Source: Clostridium sp. CAG:964
GTDB taxonomy: Bacteria > Bacillota > Clostridia > Oscillospirales > Acutalibacteraceae
Direction of reading: 5' to 3'
Length of the DNA stretch: 29,990 nucleotides
Assembly: GCA_000435335.1 (NCBI GenBank)
Contig: FR891338.1
Coordinates: 67,258 to 97,247, forward strand
Position 1 is the first letter of the stretch. The number at the start of each line of letters is the position of its first letter. The position numbers and the translations under genes were made by a program. This document shows, one piece after another, positions 15,371 through 24,000 of the stretch. The notes under the pieces are model-generated. The model had not been told where the DNA came from. It searched no databases and was given only the letters and a program-made list of their open reading frames with translations.

Positions 15371-16567
15371 ATGGGATTATTTAACATAACTAAACAGACT
15401 ATACCAACAGCTGAGGAACAGTACGGTAAGATGTTTGGCACTAATGATGATGATGCCAAAGACAAAATTATTGAAGTTGACATAACACTGCTTGATGATA
15501 TTAAAGACCAACCGTTTGCATTTCGTAAAGAAAAAGCAGAACAGCTTGTTGATTCCGTGAAACAAGTTGGCGTTTTAGAGCCTATTTTATGTAGGCACAA
15601 AAAGAATGGCCGGTACGATATTATTGCCGGCAGACATAGAAAAGCGGCAGCGGAGCTTGCAGGATTAAAAACAGTGCCAGTTATCGTAAAGGATGTATCA
15701 GTTGATGTAGCAAAATTTATTTTACTGTCAACGAATACCGACAGAAATAATGATTATTCATATTCAGAACTTGCGTTTGCATATAAAGAGCAAATGGAAC
15801 TTCTTGAGAAGTTGGGCAGCAATTCAGTTACATCACAGATTGCAGAAAAGCACAACACAAACCGTAAACAAATTTACAGATATATTCGACTTACCTACCT
15901 TAGTAAACAGCTACTTAAGCTTGTTGACAATGGTCAGATTCCATTTACAGTTGCAGTTGATTTATCGTATTTTTCTCCCGAAAACCAAAATGAGATTTTT
16001 AGATATTTGCTTAATCACAACGAAAAAGTAACGATAAAGCAGGGAAAGAAATTAAAAGATTTTTCTAACGACGGTTCGACATTAACTCAGGATGTTTTGC
16101 AAAGTATTTTTAATAATGAATTAATACTTGATGAGCCGCTTGAGAAAGAAATCGAGCAATCTGTTGATACCGATGCTGAAAGCAAAAACCAAGACAGCAG
16201 TAATCATATTGATGAAAAACCTATCAAAGTCAAAGGGCAAAATTTATTATCGCAAGACATCTGCCGTGACATTATTCTGAGTATATATAATCAAAAAGAC
16301 ATTTGCGAATACTATGTATTCAATATGCCAACGCAAAACAAAGCCATGCGACATTTAGCAACAATACCTGTTATTGTGAAATACAAAGATATGAAAATAA
16401 GGAACGCTGTAAAAGGGCTATTAGTCACAACTGACAATGGCGAGGAGTGCCTGCTATCATATCAAAAAATCGACTTAGAAATAAGGCAAATGCTTTGTGA
16501 CAATCTTTTTGATAAGGCTGCATTTGCAAAGGTTTTATCAGATAAAATAAACACTATAAATAATTAG
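15371..16567 (+). CDS. parB: ParB-family partition protein (nuclease-like domain plus HTH)
   Basis: From ATG 15371 the protein has 398 residues. The N-terminal ParB domain holds EQLVDSVKQVGVLEPILCR and the nucleotide-binding motif AGRHRKAAAELAG (GRHR at 87-90), followed by STNTDRNNDYSYSE. A helix-turn-helix region lies around SQIAEKHNTNRKQIYRYIRL. After about residue 230 an acidic linker leads to a C-terminal domain of unknown fold that is longer than usual for ParB. An alternative GTG start at 15359 overlaps the parA stop by four bases. ATG is preferred because GGAG lies before it, although the spacing is long (11 bases). The protein probably binds the three palindromes flanking the operon. 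Confidence 0.9.
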   Translation: MGLFNITKQTIPTAEEQYGKMFGTNDDDAKDKIIEVDITLLDDIKDQPFAFRKEKAEQLVDSVKQVGVLEPILCRHKKNGRYDIIAGRHRKAAAELAGLKTVPVIVKDVSVDVAKFILLSTNTDRNNDYSYSELAFAYKEQMELLEKLGSNSVTSQIAEKHNTNRKQIYRYIRLTYLSKQLLKLVDNGQIPFTVAVDLSYFSPENQNEIFRYLLNHNEKVTIKQGKKLKDFSNDGSTLTQDVLQSIFNNELILDEPLEKEIEQSVDTDAESKNQDSSNHIDEKPIKVKGQNLLSQDICRDIILSIYNQKDICEYYVFNMPTQNKAMRHLATIPVIVKYKDMKIRNAVKGLLVTTDNGEECLLSYQKIDLEIRQMLCDNLFDKAAFAKVLSDKINTINN

Positions 16568-16568
16568 T

Positions 16569-16585
16569 TGGGACAATTTGTCCCA
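16569..16585. promoter_or_regulatory. Palindrome copy 3 after parB
   Basis: TGGGACAATTTGTCCCA starts one base after the parB stop and 18 bases before the next ATG. It matches copies 1 and 2, with the central base inverted, so it is the same site in the other orientation. Its right edge runs into the ribosome site AAGGAGG of the following gene. Confidence 0.65.
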
Positions 16586-16603
16586 TTAAGGAGGAATATA
16601 TAA

Positions 16604-16900
16604 ATGTGTAACAACAATAAAATAAGGCCTGATAAGGCCTTACTTACAAATGTCGATGAAGTGACCAACGACAATGCTGTTGTTGGCTATTATAACGATA
16701 AGTTCATCATTTATGATTTTGTCGCAGGCGAACTTTGCTACCAGTGTGGAGCTAACTGCGAAAGTGAAAAGCTCTTCCCTATTGGTGAGTTAATGTTAGG
16801 AGAACTCACCCCTATAACTGAATTATCTAAAGCTGAGCAAGAACAAATCAATAAATTATATCCTAAGGACGCTATAGATGAAATAATAACATGCTTTTAG
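16604..16900 (+). CDS. Small acidic protein of the element, unknown
   Basis: A 98-residue protein with the ribosome site AAGGAGGAATATATAA before its ATG. It contains two clustered cysteines (CYQCGANC, about residues 46-53), which could bind a metal, and a net acidic C-terminus ending DAIDEIITCF. There are no membrane helices. It is preceded by palindrome copy 3 and followed by a terminator, so it ends the ardC-parAB unit. No family is recognised. Confidence 0.7.
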   Translation: MCNNNKIRPDKALLTNVDEVTNDNAVVGYYNDKFIIYDFVAGELCYQCGANCESEKLFPIGELMLGELTPITELSKAEQEQINKLYPKDAIDEIITCF

Positions 16901-16908
16901 CTTATACG

Positions 16909-16957
16909 GCGGGCAAGCACACATAAAAGCTTATCTCTCTGCTTGTCCGCATTTTTT
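16909..16957 (+). terminator. Terminator of the ardC-parAB unit
   Basis: GCGGGCAAGCA pairs with TGCTTGTCCGC (one G-U pair) across a 20-base loop and is followed by ATTTTTT. It begins eight bases after the stop of the 98-residue gene. Confidence 0.8.
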
Positions 16958-16965
16958 ACATACAC

Positions 16966-17080
16966 GGGGCCAGACATTACAGCTCTACTAATGACCTTTA
17001 TTTAAACCTCAGTGTCTGCCCAATAATAACAAACAAGTGAAGCGTTTGCTACCCCCTTTCGCTTCACTTGTTTTAATTTT
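16966..17080 (+). ncRNA. Possible small structured RNA between two terminators
   Basis: Between the terminator at 16957 and the next gene at 17118 lies a non-coding block. It has a long-loop hairpin GGGCCAGACA (16967-16976)/TGTCTGCCC (17013-17021), then a second, perfect terminator. A terminator needs a transcript, but the upstream unit already ended, so a short RNA may be made here. No clear promoter was found. Confidence 0.3.
17032..17080 (+). terminator. Perfect 13-bp terminator hairpin
   Basis: AACAAGTGAAGCG pairs exactly with CGCTTCACTTGTT around a 15-base loop and is followed by TTAATTTT. It lies 38 bases upstream of the next gene's ATG, so it separates or attenuates the downstream genes. 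Confidence 0.75.
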
Positions 17081-17117
17081 AACAGGAAATAAAAACATAA
17101 ACAGAATGGTGGTAATT

Positions 17118-17375
17118 ATGAAAATTGGAAATTATAAAATTGGACGGTATCACGGAATAATTAAGAAGATGTACGAAGACGGAAGCTTTGATTATGAAAC
17201 ATCATTTTCTGATGCAGCAGACCTAATGCAGAGTGTATATGCTATCCATAACTGCATCGGAAAAATGGTAGGCATAGCAACTGACAATCCACGAGTGCTT
17301 GTTGATATGGCCGTTATTCGTGGAAAAGAAAATATAATTAAAGAACTTACAATAGGAGGTTGGTCTAATGTTTGA
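17118..17375 (+). CDS. Small protein of the element, unknown
   Basis: An 85-residue protein starting MKIGNYKIGRYHG, with a mixed alpha/beta look and no membrane segment. ATG 17118 is chosen because GGTGG lies six bases upstream; the frame extends further back into the terminator at 17032-17080, which is not credible coding sequence. Its end overlaps the start of the exonuclease gene by eight bases, so the two are coupled. No family is recognised. Confidence 0.65.
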   Translation: MKIGNYKIGRYHGIIKKMYEDGSFDYETSFSDAADLMQSVYAIHNCIGKMVGIATDNPRVLVDMAVIRGKENIIKELTIGGWSNV

Positions 17376-17895
17376 TAAAAAATACAAAGCAATTGTAATT
17401 GATACAGAAACTACAGGACTGAATGCAGGAGTAGATGAGCTGCTTCAAGTGTCAATTATTGATGATGAGGGCAAAACATTGTTTAACAGTTATATCAAAC
17501 CATCAAAGACAAAAAGTTGGGATAGTGCTATGGCGGTTAATCACATTACGCCGGAAATGGTAGCTAATGCCCCTGATATTGCGAAAATTAAGCAGGAAAT
17601 CAGTCAAATTATCAATTCAGCAGGAACTATTATCGGGTACAATACATATTTTGACCTAGGCTTTCTTTCTGCTGCTGGCATTGAATTTGAACAACAGCAA
17701 ATAGTTGACGTTATGCAAGACTTTGCCCCCATATATGGCGAATGGAATGATTATTATGAGAGTTACAAGTGGCAGAAGCTAACCACCTGTGCTAATTATT
17801 ATAACTATAATTGGGGCGATGATACAGCTCACGATAGCTTGGCAGATTGCAGGGCAACCTTATTTTGTTATCAACAAATAACAAGAAGAGCTTAA
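17368..17895 (+). CDS. DnaQ-like 3'-5' exonuclease (DEDDh)
   Basis: A 175-residue protein consisting of the exonuclease domain alone. Exo I is VIDTETTGL (Asp12, Glu14), Exo II is GYNTYFDLGFL (Asp96), and Exo III is AHDSLADCRATL (His155, Asp160), which gives the full DEDDh set. Related enzymes trim 3' ends of DNA or RNA; stand-alone copies are common on phages and integrative elements. The start is set by GGAGG a few bases upstream, inside the previous gene. Confidence 0.92.
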   Translation: MFDKKYKAIVIDTETTGLNAGVDELLQVSIIDDEGKTLFNSYIKPSKTKSWDSAMAVNHITPEMVANAPDIAKIKQEISQIINSAGTIIGYNTYFDLGFLSAAGIEFEQQQIVDVMQDFAPIYGEWNDYYESYKWQKLTTCANYYNYNWGDDTAHDSLADCRATLFCYQQITRRA

Positions 17896-17943
17896 ACGGT
17901 ATTGAATTTTATAATAAAATTATATATAATGGAGGTGACATAA

Positions 17944-18438
17944 ATGGGCTTAAAATATTTATTTGTACTTATTTTACTGATAGGGGTTATATTTTTGGGC
18001 ATTAAGTGGATAGAAAAATTCTTTAAAAAGAAAAAATCAAATAAAAAAAAGAGAGAAGAAATCGATTCAAAAATTGATGACGCTTTTGAAACTTACAGCG
18101 ATAGATTAGAACAGCTAAGCAAAGATTATGAAGATTTATATTCGGATCTTATTGAATATAAAAAAGCATCGGAAAAAGCTATTGAGGAAATGGAAAAGTA
18201 TTCTAATAAGGCTATAAATATTTGCAATGAAATAATTGACTTTGATAAAACCTTTGATGAAAAATTAAAGCTTTGGTCTGAATTACTTAATGACCCGGCG
18301 AACAACCATAAGGTACAAAAGTCAATAGAAGAACACATAAGATACGATATTAAATTACACAAGGATATAGTCCGTCAACAAAACGAAGAACGCATATCTT
18401 GTAACAAACGGATTCGACAATATTTGGGATTGAAATAA
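17944..18438 (+). CDS. Membrane-anchored coiled-coil protein, unknown
   Basis: A 164-residue protein with an N-terminal helix (residues about 4-24), followed by a very basic patch (KKKKSNKKKREE) and a long charged helical region of coiled-coil type. The C-terminus is cytoplasmic if the positive-inside rule holds. GGAGGTGA precedes the ATG. It starts a three-gene run with the next membrane protein and a lipoprotein start, which suggests a cell-envelope assembly carried by the element. No family is recognised. Confidence 0.7.
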   Translation: MGLKYLFVLILLIGVIFLGIKWIEKFFKKKKSNKKKREEIDSKIDDAFETYSDRLEQLSKDYEDLYSDLIEYKKASEKAIEEMEKYSNKAINICNEIIDFDKTFDEKLKLWSELLNDPANNHKVQKSIEEHIRYDIKLHKDIVRQQNEERISCNKRIRQYLGLK

Positions 18439-18442
18439 ATAT

Positions 18443-19024
18443 ATGAATAAAATTGCAATTAAAACTATTTTTTATATTTTAGAATACCTTTCAATGTCAT
18501 TACTGACAGCAATAATTTTAATAAATAGTAATATTCTTACCGGAATATTGCAGGGAGAAATTAAAAAATTTTTTCTTATGCTTGTATCTGTATGTAATGA
18601 TAATATAAGTTTTACATTTACTGTATTGCTTATATGTTTAGCGATTTGTTTCATCTCAATATTAATAATTGATTTTATGAAAGATGATGAATACACTGAA
18701 ATTCTAAAGTTAAGAGAGGAACACAACAACAAGAAGATTAATAAACTTCATACAAAGTATGATAAGGTTATTGACAAGACTAATGTTGTAAAAGATGAAT
18801 TATCAAAAGCCCAAAAGTCACTCCACAAGAATACCTATAATGCTGTTGATAATATGAAATTGCATTGTTTAAAAATTGAATTTCATTATGAAAACAGAAA
18901 AAATAATTATTTTAACACAAACAAAAATTTTTATGATATTGTTAAATCAAGCAGAAATCTTGATGAAAGCACACTGAAACTTATAGAGGAATTTGAGAAA
19001 GATATAAAGGAGGAAAAAGTATGA
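18443..19024 (+). CDS. Two-helix membrane protein with coiled-coil tail, unknown
   Basis: A 193-residue protein with helices at about 10-35 and 55-78, followed by a charged helical tail rich in Lys, Glu and Asn. It begins four bases after the previous stop with only a weak ribosome site, so coupling is likely. Its last codons contain AAGGAGG, the ribosome site of the lipoprotein start, which overlaps its stop as ATGA. Its build resembles that of the preceding protein (membrane segment, then coiled coil), and the two may interact. No family is recognised. Confidence 0.68.
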   Translation: MNKIAIKTIFYILEYLSMSLLTAIILINSNILTGILQGEIKKFFLMLVSVCNDNISFTFTVLLICLAICFISILIIDFMKDDEYTEILKLREEHNNKKINKLHTKYDKVIDKTNVVKDELSKAQKSLHKNTYNAVDNMKLHCLKIEFHYENRKNNYFNTNKNFYDIVKSSRNLDESTLKLIEEFEKDIKEEKV

Positions 19025-19715
19025 AAAAAACAATTAAAAAGATATTTATAGCAATGTGTTTAATTGCTATGACAGCCGCAGCCGCAGCTTGTGGCAACGA
19101 TAATGCAGTATAATAAATTGAATATGTAATAATACTAATAATCAGGCTTAAAATTGAAATAGTAATTGCATCGCCGCCTAAATACAATGCTGCAATATTT
19201 ACACATGGCTGCAATACACAGGCAACCAATAGACAAACCCTAATGAAAATAAATTTCTCATAGGCTTGTATCGCCATTGCTGTAGTGTTAAAAATAAAAG
19301 TTACTGCAAACTGCAGCACCATACATATCATAATACATTTTATTTTAAATAAATCATTCTCTGTGTATTTTGCTTGAAATATGTATGGGGATAATAACAC
19401 CAGTATTGCACCTACCACTAAGGTTATTGCAGCTATAGCGAGATATATTGTTTGAAAAACGCCGTTTACCTCGTATTCCTTTTCTTTATCTCCCGTTACT
19501 TTTGCCTTAGCGTTGAACCTAACATACGAGCCGCCTATGCCCATACTGAGCAAGCTTAAATATGATGTAATGGAATTTGCAGTTGCAATAAGTCCGTACT
19601 CTGTCTGTCCCAACATACTCAAAAAAAATGGGGTATAAATAAGCGAAACGGTATTGCTTAAAAAAATATATACATATGACAGAATAGAACCTGCTTTTCT
19701 CTGATTAATAGCCAA
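18981..19715 (-). pseudogene. Polysaccharide flippase (Wzx/MATE-like), C-terminal half missing
   Basis: TTG at 19715 follows GGAGG and opens with SILSYVYIFLSNTVSLIYTP, the typical start of Wzx-type flippases. About 200 residues and five to six helices are normal, up to ISIITYSIYY near 19110. From there the frame merely reads the antisense of the lipoprotein signal (an Ala-rich run) and stops at 18981. Intact family members are about 450-500 residues with 12-14 helices, so this copy should not work. In the pathway it would flip the undecaprenyl-linked repeat unit to the outer face. It is last in the capsule operon. Confidence 0.82.
19021..19113 (+). pseudogene. Lipoprotein gene cut off after its signal peptide
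   Basis: ATG at 19021 with AAGGAGG upstream opens a typical lipoprotein signal: KKTIKKIF, a hydrophobic core and the lipobox-like AAAAAC. It is followed by GNDNAV and a stop only five codons later. The stop arises where the sequence changes into the flippase gene of the opposite strand. The mature part has therefore been lost at this junction. Confidence 0.7.
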
Positions 19716-19718
19716 TTT

Positions 19719-20879
19719 TTATACCTCCAGCATATCTATAAGGGCCTTTTCAGCCAGTCGTGCCCTTTCCTTAAACTGAGGAATAACACTGCCAAGATGC
19801 TTTTTTATATTGCTTTCGTTTTTCATAATATACTTAAACGCTTCTGTAAGCTCTTCATTTGTTTTCATATTTTGTACAGGCAAAACATAGTTTTCGTAGG
19901 TGCCGAACAAATCCTTTGCAATACCCCTTGCTTTAATGGAGTAGCCTACAACAAGCGTTGGCACACAGGTAGAATACGCCGCAATGGTTGCGTGGGTTCT
20001 GGCCCCTACAAAAGCTCTGCACCTGCTTATAAAGCCCTTTAGCTCCTGGCAGCTACAGTCATTTAGCTTAATAACTCTGCCGGTATCTTTAAACCGGCTG
20101 TATAGTGCTTCAATAGGCGTTCTGTCGTTGTTATACTCCCATACCACATGGGGAATCAGGCATACATTCATATCAGTATTGCTAAGTATATACTGAACAA
20201 GCTTGTTGTAATTTTCAAAAGCAATGCTTTCCCCACTTTCATAATCATTAATAAGTGGGCTGATATTAACGCCTACCGTGTTATTCTCTAAAAAGCCTTT
20301 TGGTAATGGAAGTTCCTTTTTCTCCAATAAAAATGCCGGATCGGCAACCTGAACAGCCTTTATGCCGTGATTTTGTAGAACCTTATATGACAAGGATTCT
20401 CTTACGGTTATAAGGTCAAAGCCCTTTAAGTCTTCTACTACGTCGGGTGATAAAAGCTCATCCTCTATAGAGCAGCCCCAAAATACATTTTTACTGCATA
20501 CCTTTCGTATATCCCTGTCAAGCTCTACTCCCTGCTTTGCAGACCAAGGGTAACAATAGTTGTCACCGCCAATAGAAACAGCAATTGAGTCTTTAAAGAG
20601 CGTTTTCATAAACCGCTTGTGCAGTGCATCCTGCTGCTTTAATAGCCTAAACTTAAAATAAGCTGTTAAGAAGCCCAAACTTTTTTTATTTAATGCGTCT
20701 GTTGCAACTATTTCATCAACTATCGTATTTACCCCATACTTAATATCCTCTGATGGTACCTGCGACCAAAGTACAACATCGGAGTTGAGTGCATTTTTTA
20801 TAATTTGTGCAGTTGTTCTTACCAGTGCCTCACAACCGTGATTGCCGCTGCCACCGTGCATATATAATACTGTTTTCAT
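19719..20879 (-). CDS. Polysaccharide pyruvyl transferase family protein
   Basis: A 386-residue protein. The N-terminal MHGGSGNHGCEALVRTTAQ and the C-terminal CRAFVGARTHATIAAYSTCV, followed by PTLVVGYSIKARGIAKDLFG, are the family pattern. The two halves form a GT-B-like fold. Members add ketal-linked pyruvate to sugars of capsules or cell-wall polymers, using phosphoenolpyruvate; some annotated members have other transfer roles. ATG 20879 has GGAG upstream. Its stop lies three bases before the flippase start. Confidence 0.88.
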   Translation of the reverse strand: MKTVLYMHGGSGNHGCEALVRTTAQIIKNALNSDVVLWSQVPSEDIKYGVNTIVDEIVATDALNKKSLGFLTAYFKFRLLKQQDALHKRFMKTLFKDSIAVSIGGDNYCYPWSAKQGVELDRDIRKVCSKNVFWGCSIEDELLSPDVVEDLKGFDLITVRESLSYKVLQNHGIKAVQVADPAFLLEKKELPLPKGFLENNTVGVNISPLINDYESGESIAFENYNKLVQYILSNTDMNVCLIPHVVWEYNNDRTPIEALYSRFKDTGRVIKLNDCSCQELKGFISRCRAFVGARTHATIAAYSTCVPTLVVGYSIKARGIAKDLFGTYENYVLPVQNMKTNEELTEAFKYIMKNESNIKKHLGSVIPQFKERARLAEKALIDMLEV

Positions 20880-20897
20880 AATAAACTCCTCAAAAGG

Positions 20898-21872
20898 CTA
20901 AAAGCCTATACCTGTAACAGCCCTTAGCTTACAGCAAAGGTAAAAGCTAAGCTTTGCAAAATAAAAATATTTTTTCGAGCTGTTGTTAATGGTTTTAATA
21001 TCGGATAAGGATATATTGCACTGCTTTTTATAAGCTCTTATTTTTTTGCAGGCAGTTTTCTTGTCTTCCCCAGACATATATTTTAAAGCGGATTGATATG
21101 CAAACATACAAGAGCCGTATAAATCTACCTTTGCCAAGTAAGATAGCTCAGGGTAGCTTTTATCTATATATTTTTGTCTGTTAAGCTTACCCTCTAAAGC
21201 GTCCAAACGCCGTAGGCTGTAGCTTTCTCCCATAATACTGCCTTTTCTTTGAAAGTAGTAATACATAGTTTTATTTATTCGAGTAACTTTTTCTGCCTTG
21301 CCAAAAATCCGGTATGTCCAAAACTCGTCCTCGTTAAGCTTGCCTACTGCATAAGGAACATCACGCACCAGCCTTGTTTTATACAGCTTATTCCAAACAT
21401 GCTGATGAAAAAGCCCCTCCGAAATCAGCTCCGACAGACTCTCGACTGCAGAGCAGGTTTTAACTGCCATATCATCTTTATAATTGTCAAACTTGTTATC
21501 TTCATAAAATTTTACTGCGCTGCACTCTACTATATCACTGTTTTCTTTTAGCATAGTATTTAACAGGGTTTCAAAAAAGTCCGCTGAAACATAGTCGTCG
21601 CTGTCAATAAAGCCAATATATTCCCCTGCAGCTACTCTCATACCGGCATTGCGAGCATCGGACAGTCCGCCGTTTTTTTTATGTATAACCCTTATTCGGC
21701 TGTCCTTTTTTGCATAATTGTCACAAATTGCAGGACAATTATCCGGTGAGCCGTCATCCACAAGAATAATCTCAAGCCTATTGTAGGTCTGGTTAATCAG
21801 GCTGTCAACACATCTGTTTAGATATTTTTCTACATTGTAAATTGGCACAATCACACTAATTAATGGACTCAT
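20898..21872 (-). CDS. Glycosyltransferase family 2
   Basis: A 324-residue protein with a GT-A domain in the first 220 residues. It shows ISVIVPIYNVEKYLNRCVDS, LVDDGSPDN (UDP-sugar binding) and the metal-binding GFIDSDDYV. KNGGLSDARNAGM is typical of EpsJ/WcaA-like enzymes of capsule operons. It would add one sugar to the lipid-linked repeat unit on the inner membrane face. Acceptor and sugar cannot be read from sequence. AGGTG precedes the ATG at ten bases. Confidence 0.92.
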   Translation of the reverse strand: MSPLISVIVPIYNVEKYLNRCVDSLINQTYNRLEIILVDDGSPDNCPAICDNYAKKDSRIRVIHKKNGGLSDARNAGMRVAAGEYIGFIDSDDYVSADFFETLLNTMLKENSDIVECSAVKFYEDNKFDNYKDDMAVKTCSAVESLSELISEGLFHQHVWNKLYKTRLVRDVPYAVGKLNEDEFWTYRIFGKAEKVTRINKTMYYYFQRKGSIMGESYSLRRLDALEGKLNRQKYIDKSYPELSYLAKVDLYGSCMFAYQSALKYMSGEDKKTACKKIRAYKKQCNISLSDIKTINNSSKKYFYFAKLSFYLCCKLRAVTGIGF

Positions 21873-21885
21873 AATTGTTATTCAC

Positions 21886-22884
21886 CTATTCGTACACTTT
21901 TTTTTGAAAATATTTTGAATAAAATCTATACATTGGATCAAATAAAGCAGGAAAATATATAATAATAATTCCCAACAGCCTTGTTTTGTTGCCTAAAAGA
22001 GAGATTTTATTCTTCATATTTACAATAGTCTGTCTAACTTCATTTCTTTCATATATAAAAGTTTTTCTAACATCTTTATCGGCACAGGCTATAGTTGAGT
22101 AAACATTAATACAAGTATTTAGATATGCTGCAGTAGCTACACTTTTTAGAGCTTCGTCAATACTATCACAGATATATTTTTTTACTTTTATAGGATCAAA
22201 AATTAAGTTTTTGTTTAATTTTTGTCTTGAAGCAGATGTTGCACGAACCATATAGTGATAGGGACAAAAATCTTGAAAAATTGATTTTTGTGATTTACGG
22301 AACAAATAATAATTCCACAACAAGTCTTCGTTAATTTTTATGTTCATATCAATGTCATTAAATAAATTTGAAAAAAGTGAAGCTTTATAAAGCTTGTTAC
22401 ACATACCGGGTTCAACTACAGAACCGTCAAGTAAGTCGGTAATCCCCATAGCCCTATCCTGTACTTTTGTTTTATCAGTATTATGAAAATAATTTATTCT
22501 GCCGTCGTCAAAGACCATTTGATAACCACAATGTGATATGTCTGCCTCATACTTTTTGGCGTTTGCAATTAATCTTTCATACATATCAGGTTCTATAACA
22601 TCGTCGCCGTCTATAAAACCAATCCAGTCACCTTTAGCTGCCAAAACGCCTTGCATTCTTGCTACAGATACTCCGCTGTTTTCAATATGTAATGCTTTGA
22701 CAACATCTTTGTGCTTTTGGGCATATTCATCAATAACTTTTGCCGAATTGTCGGTTGAACCATCATCAACAACTATTATTTCAATATTTTTATATCTTTG
22801 AAATAAAATACTATCCAGTGCTCTTATAATATAGTTTTCCAAATTATATACCGGAACAACTACGCTTATTAAATCCTTAATCAT
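21886..22884 (-). CDS. Glycosyltransferase family 2
   Basis: A 332-residue protein. ISVVVPVYNLENYIIRALDS, VVDDGSTDNS and IGFIDGDDVIEPDMY mark the GT-A domain. The second half has a conserved Trp/Tyr stretch (NEDLLWNYYLF) typical of this EpsH/J-like group. The ATG overlaps the stop of the upstream GT4 gene by four bases (ATGA), which gives tight translational coupling. Codon use is somewhat more AT-rich than in its neighbours. Confidence 0.92.
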   Translation of the reverse strand: MIKDLISVVVPVYNLENYIIRALDSILFQRYKNIEIIVVDDGSTDNSAKVIDEYAQKHKDVVKALHIENSGVSVARMQGVLAAKGDWIGFIDGDDVIEPDMYERLIANAKKYEADISHCGYQMVFDDGRINYFHNTDKTKVQDRAMGITDLLDGSVVEPGMCNKLYKASLFSNLFNDIDMNIKINEDLLWNYYLFRKSQKSIFQDFCPYHYMVRATSASRQKLNKNLIFDPIKVKKYICDSIDEALKSVATAAYLNTCINVYSTIACADKDVRKTFIYERNEVRQTIVNMKNKISLLGNKTRLLGIIIIYFPALFDPMYRFYSKYFQKKVYE

Positions 22885-23993
22885 AAATTACACAACATTT
22901 CCTCTACAGCTTTTACGGTTTTTTGAGTACTGAATACCTTGCCACGCTCTTTTGCTTTTACAGAATAATCTTCAAGCATACCGGGTGTTGTAATCATTCT
23001 CTTTATTCCTTCATATAGTGAAGCCTCGTTATTCTCTGTTACAATGCCGTACTCATTATTTTGACCTAACAGTTCGCAGGCACCACTGCAGTTAGTGCTT
23101 ACAACCGGAGTCCCCACAATAAGTGCCTCTGTAACCGCTGTACTAAAGCCCTCTCTTCGTGAGGAACAAACATATAGGTCTGCATTTTTAACATACTTAT
23201 AAGGATTATCTCTAAAGCCCAAAAAAGTAAAGGAGGCCGTTAAACCGTTGTCCTTTAAATATTTTTCATATTTTTCTTTTTCTTCACCAATACCAAGAAT
23301 GTAAATATGGTTTTTAATATTTTCTTCAATAAGTCTTTTATGAATCCTCATAAGCCTGTCATAGCCCTTAGTAGGTACAATTTTAGCAACTGAAATAAGG
23401 TTTACTGTGTCCTTGTTAAAAACAACATCCTCCACTTTTTCCTCGGCAAGCCTAATAATTTTATCCGACTCATTGGTATTGTACAAGACTTCTATAGGAT
23501 TTTTCAAATTAAATATAGACCGGAAATCCTCCTTAACGGTATTTGAAACACAAATTGTCCTGTTAAATCTTGAGTAGCAATTTAATGCCTCGTTATAATT
23601 TCTAAAGCTTACCGCTGCAAGCCTTTGATTGTGCTGTTCAATGTGAATCCAACTGACAAGCTTAGCCTTTGGGTTGTTACAACCGCTTACTATTCTTGCG
23701 GTAGGCCCTTCAAGATATGAAACAATAATATCATAGTCGTCTTTAATGAAGTGCGAATACAGCCTTTTTGGGGAAAACAGCTTCATTATATGAGAATTTC
23801 CCCTGACTGTTTTTTTATATCCGGGAATGTACTTTACCTCTTTGTTTAGGTACTGTTTATTTACCCCTGTATCAAACAAGGTCTGTACAAAAACCTCATA
23901 TTTCGTTTTATCCAGATTGTTAACCAAATTTACTAAAACCTTTTCGGCTCCCCCATGGGCTAGATTTGGTATTAAAAACAATACTTTTTTCAT
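22881..23993 (-). CDS. Glycosyltransferase family 4
   Basis: A 370-residue GT-B enzyme. The N-terminal domain starts FLIPNLAHGGAEKVLVNLV. The C-terminal domain has ISVAKIVPTKGYDRL and the nucleotide-sugar binding EX7E motif in SRREGFSTAVTEAL (about residues 290-303), then GTPVVSTNCSGACELLG. It is a retaining sugar transferase acting in the cytoplasm on the lipid-linked oligosaccharide. GAGG lies five bases before the ATG. It overlaps the next gene by four bases. Confidence 0.93.
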   Translation of the reverse strand: MKKVLFLIPNLAHGGAEKVLVNLVNNLDKTKYEVFVQTLFDTGVNKQYLNKEVKYIPGYKKTVRGNSHIMKLFSPKRLYSHFIKDDYDIIVSYLEGPTARIVSGCNNPKAKLVSWIHIEQHNQRLAAVSFRNYNEALNCYSRFNRTICVSNTVKEDFRSIFNLKNPIEVLYNTNESDKIIRLAEEKVEDVVFNKDTVNLISVAKIVPTKGYDRLMRIHKRLIEENIKNHIYILGIGEEKEKYEKYLKDNGLTASFTFLGFRDNPYKYVKNADLYVCSSRREGFSTAVTEALIVGTPVVSTNCSGACELLGQNNEYGIVTENNEASLYEGIKRMITTPGMLEDYSVKAKERGKVFSTQKTVKAVEEMLCNL

Positions 23994-24000
23994 ATGTACC

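Noticed and set aside
17902..17930. Promoter TTGAAT-17-TATAAT for the coiled-coil gene
   Set aside because: The match is good, but transcription would start at about 17937, beyond the GGAGGTGA ribosome site, so it would not give a translatable leader; kept out of the feature list.
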